Positions 54,731-64,000 of a DNA stretch of 64,000 nucleotides are shown one piece after another. Within the stretch, counting starts at the first letter, position 1. The number at the start of each line of letters is the position of its first letter. This stretch comes from Prevotella sp. BV3P1 (lineage in GTDB: Bacteria > Bacteroidota > Bacteroidia > Bacteroidales > Bacteroidaceae). The position numbers were made by a program, and so were the translations under genes. The notes below the pieces were generated by a model, which made no database searches, had not been told where the DNA came from, and saw only the letters and a list, made by a program, of their open reading frames with translations. Location of the stretch: assembly GCF_000479005.1 (NCBI RefSeq), contig NZ_AWXC01000051.1, positions 62,001 to 126,000 on the forward strand, in the 5' to 3' direction.

Positions 54731-57205
54731 TTATGTTGAATGGATGGCAGCAATGATTGAGTTGAGTGAAGCTTCGTCTTGTACCAGCACATCCCTTGGT
54801 TTGCTTCCTTGAGCAGAGCCAACAATACCGGCCGCTTCGAGCTGATCCATCAGCCTTCCCGCACGGTTGTACCCTATAGAGAACCGTCTTTGTATCATAC
54901 TTGTCGAGCCTATCTGACTTGTGACGATGGCATGAGCAGCTTCTTCGAAGAAGGGATCAAGACTTTGTATGTCGCCACCTCCAGCACCACCGTTACCTGT
55001 TTTACCGTCAACAGCAGGCTCGGGCAACTCCAAAGGTAACACCGGACCGGGCTGACTGGCTATGAATTGATTGATTCTCTCAATCTCTGGCGTGTCAACA
55101 AATGCACACTGAACGCGAACAGGCTCGTTTCCATTGAGGAAAAGCAGGTCACCCCGTCCCACTAGTTGGTTGGCACCAGGGCGGTCAAGGATGGTTCTCG
55201 AGTCGATCATGGCACTTACCTTGAAGGCCATTCTGCCGGGGAAGTTGGCCTTGATGTTACCAGTAATGATGTTGGCGGTGGGTCGTTGAGTGGCGATAAC
55301 CATGTGTATGCCCACGGCACGGGCCAACTGTGCGATGCGAGTGATAGGGGCTTCAACCTCTCTTCCTGCGGTCATGATTAGATCACCATACTCATCAATC
55401 ACCACAACGATGTAGGGCATGTATTCATGTCCTTTGGTTAAGTTTAGCTGGTGATTGATGAATTTCTTGTTATACTCCTTGATATTCCTCGCTCCGGCTA
55501 TCTTCAGCATGTCGTAGCGATGATCCATCAAGGTGCAAAGTGAATTAAGCGTCCTAACTACTTTTGTCACATCGGTGATGATAGGCTCATCATCATTGTC
55601 TGGAGCTGATGCCATGAAGTGGTCTGTAATAGGAGAGTAAACACTGAATTCCACCTTTTTTGGGTCGATTAAGACAATCTTCAATTCATTGGGATGCTTC
55701 TTGTAGAGTAGTGAAGTGATGATAGCATTCAGTCCAACAGACTTACCCTGTCCCGTTGCGCCAGCAACCAAAAGATGTGGAATCTTTGCCAAATCCACCA
55801 TAAAGACCTCGTTAGTGATGGTCTTTCCTATGGCTAAAGGCAGCTCCATGGTTGACTCTTGGAACTTTTTAGAGTTCAAGATGCTTTCCATGGATACGAT
55901 GGTCGGCTTCTTGTTGGGCACCTCAATACCAATGGTACCCTTTCCTGGGATGGGCGCGATGATGCGTATTCCCAATGCTGCAAGGCTTAAAGCGATGTCA
56001 TCCTCCAGGTTTCTGATTTTTGAGATACGTACTCCCTCGGCTGGTGTAATCTCATATAGGGTGATAGTTGGGCCTACCGTGGCCTTAATCTCACGGATTG
56101 AAACACCAAAACTGTTGAGTACTTCTACGATACGAGCATTATTAGCCTTGATTTCATCCATGTCTACTAGTGGCTTGTTGTCGCTCTCGTATTTCTTTAA
56201 CAAGTCAAGTCCGGGATATTTATACTTTAAAAAAGGCTCTTTGGGATTAATAGGCGTCTTGAAAACCTCTTCTGCAGTCAATGTTTTGCCAGATGCTTTC
56301 TCATCTTCAGCAGCCACTTCTACCGTCAGATGCGACGCTTCATCTTCACTTGAAGGCTGCGTGGAAGCAGGCTTTCCGTTGGATTTCTTCGTTGGAGTGC
56401 TGATAAATTTAGACACATCCGTTAAATCTACCACTGTTGGCGTTGGGTCTTCAGCATCATCAGATGACGTGTCATCACTGGTTAGAACTCCATCTTCCTC
56501 TTCTGTCTTAACCGCAGAAGCGGCGTTATCATGACGGGCGAGATTCGTTACCGTGAATGGAATCTTACGAGTTAAGTACTTCACGGGGTTCAATGCCTTT
56601 CGAATCACTTCTATTGTTTCAGCACTTAAATAGGTTAAAAACGCCAGTGCCACCAGCAACAAGATGGCGGTTAATCCGGGAGGACCTACTAAATTCTCTA
56701 ATTGTTGTACGCAGAACATGCCATGTCGACCACCAGGATTGAACACAAGTTCACCCATCAGCGGTGTTGCAAACTTGGCAAGCGTGACAGAACTCCATAT
56801 CATGACGAGCGTCATGCCAAGAGACCATTTCCATAGGTTAATCTTGTAGACTTTCATCAAGCTAAGTCCCAGCAAAATGATGAAAAGAGGTATCAGAAAT
56901 GCGGGAATGCCGAAGTTGACGGCAATCAATGTATAAGCAATGATAGCACCGATACTTCCGCAATAATTAGAGAAGGTTCGGTCAGCATTCATCCATTCTC
57001 TTGGCCTCAAATCCTCGAGTATACTCTGGTCTGCCTGTCCTGTATAAAAATAAGAAACCATTGCAATGATGACATACACTGCAATGACCAATAGGATAGC
57101 TCCTAAGAGAAAATCTGTTTTTTCGTTACTGAAGATATTTTGAAAGCCTACAGCTTCACCCACATTCTTAGGTTTTCGCTCAGGCTTTTTCCTTTTTATT
57201 CCCAT
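54731..57205 (-). CDS. ftsK: FtsK/SpoIIIE-type DNA translocase
   Basis: 824 residues. Four to five membrane helices (about 28-200), a Thr/Ser/Asp-rich linker (about 230-310), motor domain with LLVAGATGQGKSVG (about 483-496), VVVIDEYGDL (about 602-611) and the winged-helix gamma domain at the end (about 757-815) for KOPS-type reading. It segregates chromosome ends at division. A -7 box TATTTTTG on the minus strand (57229-57236) precedes it. Confidence 0.95.
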   Translation of the reverse strand: MGIKRKKPERKPKNVGEAVGFQNIFSNEKTDFLLGAILLVIAVYVIIAMVSYFYTGQADQSILEDLRPREWMNADRTFSNYCGSIGAIIAYTLIAVNFGIPAFLIPLFIILLGLSLMKVYKINLWKWSLGMTLVMIWSSVTLAKFATPLMGELVFNPGGRHGMFCVQQLENLVGPPGLTAILLLVALAFLTYLSAETIEVIRKALNPVKYLTRKIPFTVTNLARHDNAASAVKTEEEDGVLTSDDTSSDDAEDPTPTVVDLTDVSKFISTPTKKSNGKPASTQPSSEDEASHLTVEVAAEDEKASGKTLTAEEVFKTPINPKEPFLKYKYPGLDLLKKYESDNKPLVDMDEIKANNARIVEVLNSFGVSIREIKATVGPTITLYEITPAEGVRISKIRNLEDDIALSLAALGIRIIAPIPGKGTIGIEVPNKKPTIVSMESILNSKKFQESTMELPLAIGKTITNEVFMVDLAKIPHLLVAGATGQGKSVGLNAIITSLLYKKHPNELKIVLIDPKKVEFSVYSPITDHFMASAPDNDDEPIITDVTKVVRTLNSLCTLMDHRYDMLKIAGARNIKEYNKKFINHQLNLTKGHEYMPYIVVVIDEYGDLIMTAGREVEAPITRIAQLARAVGIHMVIATQRPTANIITGNIKANFPGRMAFKVSAMIDSRTILDRPGANQLVGRGDLLFLNGNEPVRVQCAFVDTPEIERINQFIASQPGPVLPLELPEPAVDGKTGNGGAGGGDIQSLDPFFEEAAHAIVTSQIGSTSMIQRRFSIGYNRAGRLMDQLEAAGIVGSAQGSKPRDVLVQDEASLNSIIAAIHST

Positions 57206-57308
57206 ATCAAGTCTATGTGATTTGAATGCAAAAATAGCGTAAATATGTCAGAATCCTTCACGTTTTGATAACTTTTTTCTATTTTTGCAATTCATAAGAA
57301 TATGGGTT

Positions 57309-57977
57309 ATGAAGAGAACTATCTATAGCAAATTCAACAAGGAAGCCATCCACACACTCCCACAAGTTTTATTTCCAGGTCGAATCATTGTCGTGACCAC
57401 CGAAAAAATGGCAGAAAAAGCTGTGAAATTCTTGTTGTCTCAAGACCTCTTGGGCGTAGATACCGAAACGCGTCCCGTATTCAGAAAAGGACAATCTTAT
57501 CAAGTTTCATTGTTTCAGGTTGCCACCAAGGAGGTTTGTTTCTTGTTTCGACTTAATATGTTAGGCATCACTCCAGCCATCAAAATGTTGTTGGAGAATA
57601 CGCAAACCAAGATGATTGGATTGTCGTGGCATGACGACTTGTTGATGCTGCATAGAAGATCAGAATTCAAGAAAGGATATTTCATTGATTTACAAGATAT
57701 TGTTGGAGAACTCGGAATCAAAGATTTAAGTCTTCAGAAGTTGTATGCAAACCTCTTTCATCAAAAGATTAGCAAGCGTCAACGCCTCACCAATTGGGAT
57801 CAGGAGAACCTCACGGATAAACAAAAGCTATACGCAGCCACTGACGCATGGGCCTGTATCATGTTGTATGAAGAAATTCTTAGGCTGAAAGAAACGGGCG
57901 ATTATACGCTCATACCTGACGAAGAAGAAAATAACGCTAAACAAGTAAAAGATGACAACCAAAACCATACAGCTTAA
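57309..57977 (+). CDS. 3'-5' exonuclease (RNase D-like, DEDD)
   Basis: 222 residues from ATG 57309; the preceding TTG start falls in the -7 box TATTTTTG (57280-57287). Motifs: LGVDTETRP (Exo I), WHDDLLML (Exo II), YAATDAWACIMLYEEI (Exo III with Tyr, DEDDy type). It overlaps the next gene by 26 bases, as in many Bacteroidales. Confidence 0.88.
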   Translation: MKRTIYSKFNKEAIHTLPQVLFPGRIIVVTTEKMAEKAVKFLLSQDLLGVDTETRPVFRKGQSYQVSLFQVATKEVCFLFRLNMLGITPAIKMLLENTQTKMIGLSWHDDLLMLHRRSEFKKGYFIDLQDIVGELGIKDLSLQKLYANLFHQKISKRQRLTNWDQENLTDKQKLYAATDAWACIMLYEEILRLKETGDYTLIPDEEENNAKQVKDDNQNHTA

Positions 57978-59136
57978 AAGGGGTAAAGAAGAGTCGCTTA
58001 AACGTTTCCATCCTTGGATTTTCTCTGGTGCAATCCTTCGGATGGACGATGGGATTGAAGAAGGCGAACTTGTCAAAGTCGTAACCTTTCACCGAGAGTT
58101 CATTGCCATAGGGCATTACCAAATTGGCTCTATCGCTGTGCGAATATTGTCGTTTAGTGACATCACCATTGACCAAGAGTTTTGGAAGTCAAGACTAAAA
58201 GCAGCCTTGAACATGCGCATTGCCATTGGCATTGCCGACAATCCAACAAACAACACCTACCGATTGGTGCACGGTGAAGGCGACATGTTGCCAGGCTTAA
58301 TCATTGATTGTTATGGAAAAACGGCCGTCATGCAAGCGCATAGCGTCGGCATGCACGTTGAACGACTGTCTATATGCGAGGCTCTCAGGAGCGTGATGGG
58401 CAGTCGTATCGAGCATGTTTTCTATAAAAGCGAGACCACCTTGCCGTTCAAGGCCGAATTGGGCCAACAAGATGGATTCCTCTACGGTGACAGTGATGAC
58501 AACGTGGCTATCGAGAACGGACTGAAATTTCATGTGGATTGGTTGAAAGGGCAAAAGACAGGGTTTTTCGTTGACCAGCGTGAAAACCGCACTTTGCTTG
58601 AAAAATATGCTCAAAACCGCTCGGTTCTCAACATGTTTTGCTACACCGGAGGATTCTCTGTGTATGCCATGCGCGGTGGGGCCAAGCTCGTTCATTCGGT
58701 TGACAGCAGCGCCAAAGCTGTAGAGTTGACCAATGCGAACATCAAGTTGAACTTCCCGTCGGATGCCAGGCATGCGGCTTTCTGTGACGATGCTTTCAAG
58801 TATCTCAACGCTCATGATGCACAATACGACCTGGTGGTGCTGGATCCTCCCGCCTTTGCCAAGCATCGGGCGGCGCTACGCAATGCTTTGAAGGGCTATA
58901 CCCGACTGAACGTTAAGGGGTTCGAACGCATCAAGCCCGGTGGAATACTGTTTACGTTCAGTTGCTCGCAGGTGGTAACGAAAGAAAACTTCAGGAATGC
59001 CGTGTTCACCGCGGCCGCCCAGTCCAAACGCAAGGTTCGCATCCTGCACCAGTTGCACCAGCCTGCCGACCATCCCATCAACATTTACCATCCCGAAGGA
59101 GAATATCTGAAGGGTCTCGTCTTATACGTTGAATAA
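57952..59136 (+). CDS. rlmI: RlmI-like 23S rRNA (cytosine) methyltransferase
   Basis: 394 residues. PUA domain at the N-terminus (about 2-80, RGKEESLKRFHPWIFSGAI), EEHGF-type middle region (FFVDQRENR about 201-209) and Rossmann methyltransferase with NMFCYTGGFSVYA (about 223-235), VDSS and LDPPAFAKHR (about 299-308). Family members methylate C5 of a 23S rRNA cytosine; the exact position is inferred. Second gene of a three-gene overlapping operon. Confidence 0.85.
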   Translation: MTTKTIQLKRGKEESLKRFHPWIFSGAILRMDDGIEEGELVKVVTFHREFIAIGHYQIGSIAVRILSFSDITIDQEFWKSRLKAALNMRIAIGIADNPTNNTYRLVHGEGDMLPGLIIDCYGKTAVMQAHSVGMHVERLSICEALRSVMGSRIEHVFYKSETTLPFKAELGQQDGFLYGDSDDNVAIENGLKFHVDWLKGQKTGFFVDQRENRTLLEKYAQNRSVLNMFCYTGGFSVYAMRGGAKLVHSVDSSAKAVELTNANIKLNFPSDARHAAFCDDAFKYLNAHDAQYDLVVLDPPAFAKHRAALRNALKGYTRLNVKGFERIKPGGILFTFSCSQVVTKENFRNAVFTAAAQSKRKVRILHQLHQPADHPINIYHPEGEYLKGLVLYVE

Positions 59137-60454
59137 GTTTGAGCATCATATTCAGCAATATATCTCATCTTTATCGTTGCTTCACAAAGATGAGTTATAT
59201 CTGGTAGCCCTTTCTGGTGGAGCTGACAGCGTGTGTTTGCTTCGCTGCCTGAAGGCGCTGGGTTACCGCTTAGAAGCCATCCATTGCAATTTTCATTTAC
59301 GCGGTGAAGAGTCGAATAGGGATGAGTTTTTTTGCCAAGAGTTGTGTCAAAAACTTGGCATCCCCTTGCATTTGGCGCATTTTGACACACGCTCTTATGC
59401 CCAGTTGCACCATGTGAGCATTGAAATGGCGGCGCGCGAGCTGAGATACGCCCATTTCAAAAACCTTTGTAAGGACATGGGTGCTGGTGGCGTGTGTGTG
59501 GGTCATCATCAGGACGACAGCGTAGAAACCATTTTAATCAACCTGGTTCGCTCAACCGGCATTCATGGATTGACGGGCATTGCGCCTAAAAACGATTATA
59601 TATACAGACCACTACTTTGTGTAAGTCGCAAAGAGATAACCGGTTACCTGAAAACCATTCAACAGAATTATATTACCGACAGCACCAATTTAGTGCCAGA
59701 TGTTCAGCGTAATAAAATGCGGTTGGAAGTGATTCCGCTCTTGGAAAGCATCAATCCAGCGGCACAGCAAAACATCCTGCAAACAGCCCTGCGCCTGGCT
59801 GATGTCGTGAGTATCCTTGACAGGTGGATGGAACGAGAGGCCAAGTGGAAAGCCCGTGGACCTTATTGGTATTTCCCCCTGGAGGAAGTTACGCACGAAT
59901 ATGTATTGTGGTATTTGCTAAAAAACTATCAATTTACCTCCAAGCAGGTTGACAGTATTTATGAAAACAGAAACAATGGCAGCGGAAGAGTGTGGACATC
60001 CAAGACACACGAGTTGCTGATTGACCGCGACCAACTGGTGTTGGCGCAGCGCAACAATGAAACACAGAAGCCACTCCCCATTCCCGAACCAGGTGTTTAC
60101 CGCTTTGATACTAAGTTGAAAGTGAGGCTTTCCGTTATCTCCGCCCCCATATCGGCTCAAACCGTCAAGGATAAACGCTGTGCCTACATGGATTTTAACC
60201 AAGTAAGTTTTCCGTTAGTGCTCAGACCCGTCCAGCCGTCCGACCGCTTCCAGCCTTTCGGTATGAAAGGAACCAAATTGTTGAGCGACTACATGACCGA
60301 CCGCAAGATGTCGCTGTTTGAGAAACGACGGCAATTGGTGCTGACCGATCATCAAGGACATATACTTTGGGTAGTGGAGGAGAGGCTGGCCGACCCCTAT
60401 AAAATGACAAAAGCCACACGAACGGTTTTAAAAGTAGAAATGTTTCGCGAATGA
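59129..60454 (+). CDS. tilS: tRNA(Ile)-lysidine synthase
   Basis: 441 residues. PP-loop SGGADS at 29-34, followed by the TilS pattern LRGEESNRDE and HHQDDSVETILINLVRSTGIHGLTGI. It converts the wobble cytosine of tRNA-Ile(CAU) to lysidine. No ATG lies near the start; the TTG at 59129, overlapping rlmI by 8 bases, is the only choice that keeps the full N-terminal domain. Confidence 0.92.
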   Translation: MNKFEHHIQQYISSLSLLHKDELYLVALSGGADSVCLLRCLKALGYRLEAIHCNFHLRGEESNRDEFFCQELCQKLGIPLHLAHFDTRSYAQLHHVSIEMAARELRYAHFKNLCKDMGAGGVCVGHHQDDSVETILINLVRSTGIHGLTGIAPKNDYIYRPLLCVSRKEITGYLKTIQQNYITDSTNLVPDVQRNKMRLEVIPLLESINPAAQQNILQTALRLADVVSILDRWMEREAKWKARGPYWYFPLEEVTHEYVLWYLLKNYQFTSKQVDSIYENRNNGSGRVWTSKTHELLIDRDQLVLAQRNNETQKPLPIPEPGVYRFDTKLKVRLSVISAPISAQTVKDKRCAYMDFNQVSFPLVLRPVQPSDRFQPFGMKGTKLLSDYMTDRKMSLFEKRRQLVLTDHQGHILWVVEERLADPYKMTKATRTVLKVEMFRE

Positions 60455-60529
60455 ACATCATCTTATCATATACCAGCGGTGCTTCCAACCAATTGAAAAC
60501 CATAATAATACATAGATAGCTTTAAAACC

Positions 60530-60609
60530 ATTGAGTTTGGCACTCAAACTCAATGCTTTTGATCCCCAAACTCAATGACTTTGCTGTTCAAAGTCCATGC
60601 TATTAAATA
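60530..60609. repeat. 22-base intergenic repeat, locus C, with palindrome
   Basis: ATTGAGTTTG (60530-60539) and its exact complement CAAACTCAAT (60545-60554) form a hairpin; units start at 60544, 60566 and 60588 (CAAACTCAATGACTTTG core). It lies between the convergent tilS and kdsB genes. Confidence 0.75.
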
Positions 60610-60627
60610 TCCACCAACAGGACATTG

Positions 60628-61380
60628 TTATCTCACCCGCTGCAAGTGGCCTAAAAAGCGTTCGGCTCGGTCTAAATCTTCGGGTGTATCTATTCCTACA
60701 GTCTCAATGTCAGTGAGCCCAACCTTGATGCGGTAACCATTCTGCAACCACCTTAACTGTTCCAAACTTTCGGCCAATTCCAGCGAAGATTGCGGCAGCT
60801 GGGTGATTTCCCTGAGAACGTTTCTGCGGTAAGCGTAAATGCCCAGGTGCTTTAAAAAAGGATATTGGCTCATCCACTCGTCACCTTTTTTGTTCCTGAT
60901 GAATGGGATGACCGACCTTGAGAAATACAGCGCATACCCATCTTTATCAACCACAATCTTAGGTGAGTTGGGATTTTCCAACGCCTCCTGGCTTTCAAAC
61001 CGTTTTCCCAGCGTTGCTATTTGCGTCTTAGAATCGTCGAAGCAATGGCACAACGTTTCTATTTGTTGTCGCTGAATGAACGGCTCGTCGCCCTGAATGT
61101 TGAGCACCACGTCACACGTCAGTCCCAATTGCTCTACTGCTTCCTCGATTCTGTCTGTTCCACTTTGATGGTTTGGGCTGGTCATCACCGCTTTTCCGCC
61201 AAATGCTGTGACGGTATCAAAGATGCGATGGTCGTCAGTTGCGACGAAAGCATCTTCCAATACCAGTGAAACCTGCTCGTACACCCGTTGGATAACTGTC
61301 TTGCCATCCAGCATGGCCAATGGTTTTCCGGGGAAACGGGACGACCCGTAGCGCGCCGGTATGATACCTGTAAACTTCAT
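60628..61380 (-). CDS. kdsB: 3-deoxy-manno-octulosonate cytidylyltransferase
   Basis: 250 residues. Signature GIIPARYGSSRFPGKPLAML (about 5-24), VLNIQGDEPFI (about 91-101) and VGIDTPEDLDRAE near the end. It activates Kdo as CMP-Kdo for lipid A core synthesis. Own promoter at 61403-61410; divergent from the MORN gene. Confidence 0.95.
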   Translation of the reverse strand: MKFTGIIPARYGSSRFPGKPLAMLDGKTVIQRVYEQVSLVLEDAFVATDDHRIFDTVTAFGGKAVMTSPNHQSGTDRIEEAVEQLGLTCDVVLNIQGDEPFIQRQQIETLCHCFDDSKTQIATLGKRFESQEALENPNSPKIVVDKDGYALYFSRSVIPFIRNKKGDEWMSQYPFLKHLGIYAYRRNVLREITQLPQSSLELAESLEQLRWLQNGYRIKVGLTDIETVGIDTPEDLDRAERFLGHLQRVR

Positions 61381-61402
61381 AAAAAATCTAATTTAAGACG
61401 TA

Positions 61403-61410
61403 CAAAGATA
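61403..61410 (-). promoter_or_regulatory. -7 promoter box of kdsB
   Basis: TATCTTTG on the minus strand, 22 bases upstream of the start codon. Confidence 0.55.
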
Positions 61411-61452
61411 CTAAATAATACTAATAATCTTTGCTGTCTCACTAAAAATAAG

Positions 61453-61460
61453 TACTTTTG
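61453..61460 (+). promoter_or_regulatory. -7 promoter box of the MORN gene
   Basis: TACTTTTG at 61453-61460, 26 bases before the GTG start at 61487. Confidence 0.5.
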
Positions 61461-61486
61461 GACGGTACAACAAAACCCGTTATCAC

Positions 61487-62620
61487 GTGAAGAAAGAACT
61501 GTTATCTATCATATTGTTACTATTTCCATTCTATGTTTTTGCCCAAAAACTCACCTTGGGCTCCTGTACGATATCCGAAGGCGGGGGCAAAACTCGCGTC
61601 ACTGGACAATACAAAGGAGAAATGTCTGGTGGCAAGCCTCAGGGAAAGGGCAACGTGCTTTACAGCAATGGTAACTCTTACGAGGGCGAGTTTGTAAAAG
61701 GCAAACGGCAGGGGTATGGCATCTATACGTTTGCGGATGGAGAAAAATATGAAGGTCAGTGGTTTCAAAACCAGCAGCATGGCCGAGGAACCTATTATTT
61801 CGCAAACAACAATAAGTATGTGGGATTGTGGTTTCGCGACTATCAGCAAGGACACGGTGTGATGTATTATTATAATGGTGACCGCTATGAGGGCAACTGG
61901 TATCAAGACAAACGCCAAGGCAAGGGAACTTACACCTTTTCAACCGGCGCCTATTACAAAGGGCAGTGGAAAGATGACGAGAAAAGTGGCAAGGGATACT
62001 TTGATTGGGGCGATGGTTCCAGCTATGACGGTCAGTGGCTGAACAATGTGCGTGAAGGAAAAGGACTTTACAAATATGCCGACGGTGACGTCTATTCAGG
62101 CGACTGGCGGGGCGACATCCAGAACGGTAAAGGTATCTATAAATTCCAAAACGGTGACGTATACGAAGGTGAATACGTTGAGGGCGAACGAACAGGAGAA
62201 GGCATCTTTCGTTTGGCCAACGGTGATAAATATACTGGAACGTTCAAAGATGGACAGAAAAACGGTGTGGGAACGATGACATGGGCCAATGGTGACCGAT
62301 ACACCGGGGTGTGGAAAAACGACTTGCAAAACGGAAAAGGAAAGCTGGTGAAGAAGAATGGCGATGTTTTTGAAGGTGACTTTAAGGCTGGGAAGGTGCA
62401 TGGTGAAGTGATTATTCACTACGCCAACGGCAGCAAATACAAGGGTACGTTCAAGAATGGTAAGCGCAACGGCCCTGCCATAGAGGAGACTAAAGACGGC
62501 AAGCGATTTGAAGGATCGTATGTAGACGATGCCAGAGACGGCAAGTTTGTAGAGAAAGATCGCAACGGAAAGGTGGTCACTCGAGGTCATTACGAGCGAG
62601 GTCGCCGTTATGTGGATTAG
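61487..62620 (+). CDS. Secreted 14-unit MORN-repeat protein
   Basis: 377 residues starting with GTG; the signal peptide (about 1-19, KKELLSIILLLFPFYVFAQ) supports this start. About 14 MORN units of 23 residues (YEGEFVKGKRQGYGIYTF and variants) run from about 42 to 360. MORN proteins form extended beta-sheets that bind membranes or partners. Function in bacteria is mostly unknown. It is followed 43 bases later by glgB. Confidence 0.85.
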   Translation: MKKELLSIILLLFPFYVFAQKLTLGSCTISEGGGKTRVTGQYKGEMSGGKPQGKGNVLYSNGNSYEGEFVKGKRQGYGIYTFADGEKYEGQWFQNQQHGRGTYYFANNNKYVGLWFRDYQQGHGVMYYYNGDRYEGNWYQDKRQGKGTYTFSTGAYYKGQWKDDEKSGKGYFDWGDGSSYDGQWLNNVREGKGLYKYADGDVYSGDWRGDIQNGKGIYKFQNGDVYEGEYVEGERTGEGIFRLANGDKYTGTFKDGQKNGVGTMTWANGDRYTGVWKNDLQNGKGKLVKKNGDVFEGDFKAGKVHGEVIIHYANGSKYKGTFKNGKRNGPAIEETKDGKRFEGSYVDDARDGKFVEKDRNGKVVTRGHYERGRRYVD

Positions 62621-62663
62621 ACGTTTCTTATATATCATCATCTTATATTAAGTCTGTTCAATC

Positions 62664-64000
62664 ATGAAAAATAATGCGTCACACCACCTAAAGGGTGCAG
62701 AAACAAAACATCAGGAAGAGGTAGCGAGTGAGTTGGGCATCATCAAGAATGATCCTTATCTGGAACCTTACGCCAACGCCATCCGCGGCAGGCATGAGCA
62801 TGCGATGGCGACGCAACGCCGTTTGACGCAAAACGGAAAGTTTACTTTAAGCGAATTTGCATCGGGACACCATTATTTCGGGTTGCATCCAACTGCAGAG
62901 GGGTGGGTGTTCAGGGAGTGGGCACCCCATGCGACGGCCATTTATCTGGTTGGTGACTTCAATAATTGGGAAGAACGGCCTGAATATGCCGTCAAGCGTG
63001 TTGAGGGAACGGGCAACTGGGAATTGATGATGGACAAAACTTCCATCCACCATGGTGATCTTTACAAGATGCATGTATATTGGGAAGGTGGTCAGGGTGA
63101 GCGCATTCCGGCTTGGATAAACCGCGTGGTTCAAGACAATCAGACTAAGATTTTCTCGGCTCAGGTATGGTGTCCAGAGGAGCCTTATGCGTGGAAGATA
63201 ACCAACTTTAAAGCCTCCAGAGATCCGTTGTTCATCTACGAATGCCACATAGGCATGGCGCAGGATGCCGAGAAGGTTGGTACATACACCGAATTTAAGG
63301 ATTATGTGCTGCCGCGTATCGTGAAAGCTGGTTATAACTGCATACAGATTATGGCCATACAGGAGCATCCTTATTATGGCTCTTTTGGCTATCATGTCAG
63401 CTCATTCTTTGCAGCATCCTCGAGATTTGGTACACCGGAAGAACTCAAAGAGTTGATAGATGCAGCTCATCAGCAGGGCGTGGCCGTCATCATGGACATC
63501 GTGCACAGTCATGCGGTTAAGAATGTGGTTGAGGGACTGGGTAATCTTGCGGGCGATCCTAATCAGTATTTCTGTCCTGGTGACAGGCATGAGCATCCAG
63601 CATGGGATAGTTTGTGTTTTGATTATGGCAAGGATGAGGTGATGCACTTCCTGCTGTCCAACTGTAAATATTGGTTGGAGGAATTCCATTTTGATGGGTT
63701 CCGTTTCGACGGTGTCACCTCGATGCTCTATTATAGCCATGGATTGGGGGAGGCGTTTACCAACTATTCCGATTATTATAATGGTCACCAGGATGATGCG
63801 GCCATTTGTTATTTGACGCTGGCAAATCAGGTTATCCATGAAGTGAACCCAGATGCGATAACCATTGCAGAAGAGGTTAGCGGCATGCCGGGCTTGGCTG
63901 CCAAGGTGAAGGATGGCGGCTTGGGCTTTGATTACCGCATGTCTATGAACATACCCGACTTCTGGATCAAGACCATCAAAGAGCTGAAGGATGAAGATTG
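62664..64000 (+). CDS. glgB: 1,4-alpha-glucan branching enzyme, eukaryote-like (3' end outside window)
   Basis: 445 codons are present and the frame runs off the window. Carbohydrate-binding module 48 (about 70-160, GWVFREWAPHATAIYLVGDFNNW) and GH13 catalytic domain with YECHIGM, GYHVSSFFAASSRFGTPEELK, MDIVHSH, the nucleophile Asp 349 in FRFDGVTS and IAEEV. The sequence follows plant/animal branching enzymes (QIMAIQEHPYYGSFGYHV) rather than the E. coli type. It forms alpha-1,6 branches in glycogen. Confidence 0.93.
   Translation, partial: MKNNASHHLKGAETKHQEEVASELGIIKNDPYLEPYANAIRGRHEHAMATQRRLTQNGKFTLSEFASGHHYFGLHPTAEGWVFREWAPHATAIYLVGDFNNWEERPEYAVKRVEGTGNWELMMDKTSIHHGDLYKMHVYWEGGQGERIPAWINRVVQDNQTKIFSAQVWCPEEPYAWKITNFKASRDPLFIYECHIGMAQDAEKVGTYTEFKDYVLPRIVKAGYNCIQIMAIQEHPYYGSFGYHVSSFFAASSRFGTPEELKELIDAAHQQGVAVIMDIVHSHAVKNVVEGLGNLAGDPNQYFCPGDRHEHPAWDSLCFDYGKDEVMHFLLSNCKYWLEEFHFDGFRFDGVTSMLYYSHGLGEAFTNYSDYYNGHQDDAAICYLTLANQVIHEVNPDAITIAEEVSGMPGLAAKVKDGGLGFDYRMSMNIPDFWIKTIKELKDED

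Noticed and set aside
55716..56534. 272-codon plus-strand frame inside ftsK
   Set aside because: Antisense shadow of a well-conserved FtsK gene.

Overview
The window comes from a Bacteroidota genome, most likely Prevotella or a close relative. Evidence: promoters of the Bacteroidota type (a TAnnTTTG box about 7 bases before the start of transcription), Bacteroidales-specific families (DUF4421, DUF1460, DUF5687, DUF3945, DUF1896, DUF4374) and protein sequences of Prevotella character. The species cannot be fixed from the sequence alone. I saw no rRNA, tRNA or CRISPR array.

1-27.9 kb is the right-hand part of a CTnDOT-like integrative conjugative element (ICE); its left end lies outside the window. 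Order: the end of a MobA-like gene, relaxase MobB, coupling protein MobC, two cargo genes (B-box membrane protein, DUF1016 nuclease), a 5'-truncated rteC, an iron/siderophore-type island (AraC regulator, DUF4374 lipoprotein, TonB-dependent receptor, two ABC half-transporters), then the element backbone: an Orf3-like DUF4099/DUF3945 protein, Exc-like topoisomerase III, DUF1896 protein, an 1821-residue methylase-helicase, four small excisionase-type HTH proteins, a RhuM-like protein and an IntDOT-type tyrosine integrase. The island looks like a Bacteroidota counterpart of the AraC-regulated, YbtPQ-type siderophore systems. Two backbone promoters share a 26-base motif at exactly the same distance from the -7 box, which suggests co-activation.

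28-33.9 kb is an AT-rich, repeat-filled polymorphic-toxin (Rhs) locus. It holds one 5'-truncated Rhs protein with a glycine-rich hydrophobic tip followed by a small membrane protein (candidate immunity), a displaced Rhs core with a decayed tip followed by a lipoprotein, a third tip fragment overlapped by a membrane-protein gene, and three stand-alone genes each followed by a copy of the same ~70-base repeat.

34-64 kb is ordinary chromosome: pgk; a six-gene run ending with an oxidoreductase, a DUF4421 and a DUF1460 protein and beginning with 5'-nucleotidase, NudC and a purine permease; a HAD-like protein; a Wzc-type tyrosine kinase with a striking Tyr-Gly tail and rmlA (exopolysaccharide); a ZapB-like/zapA/rny cell-division and RNA-decay group with a likely structured RNA between zapA and rny; mgtC; serine dehydratase; DUF5687, LolA and FtsK; exonuclease, rlmI-like and tilS in an overlapping operon; kdsB; a 14-unit MORN protein; and the start of a eukaryote-type glycogen branching enzyme that runs off the window. 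Three intergenic spaces here carry tandem 22-base repeats of one family.
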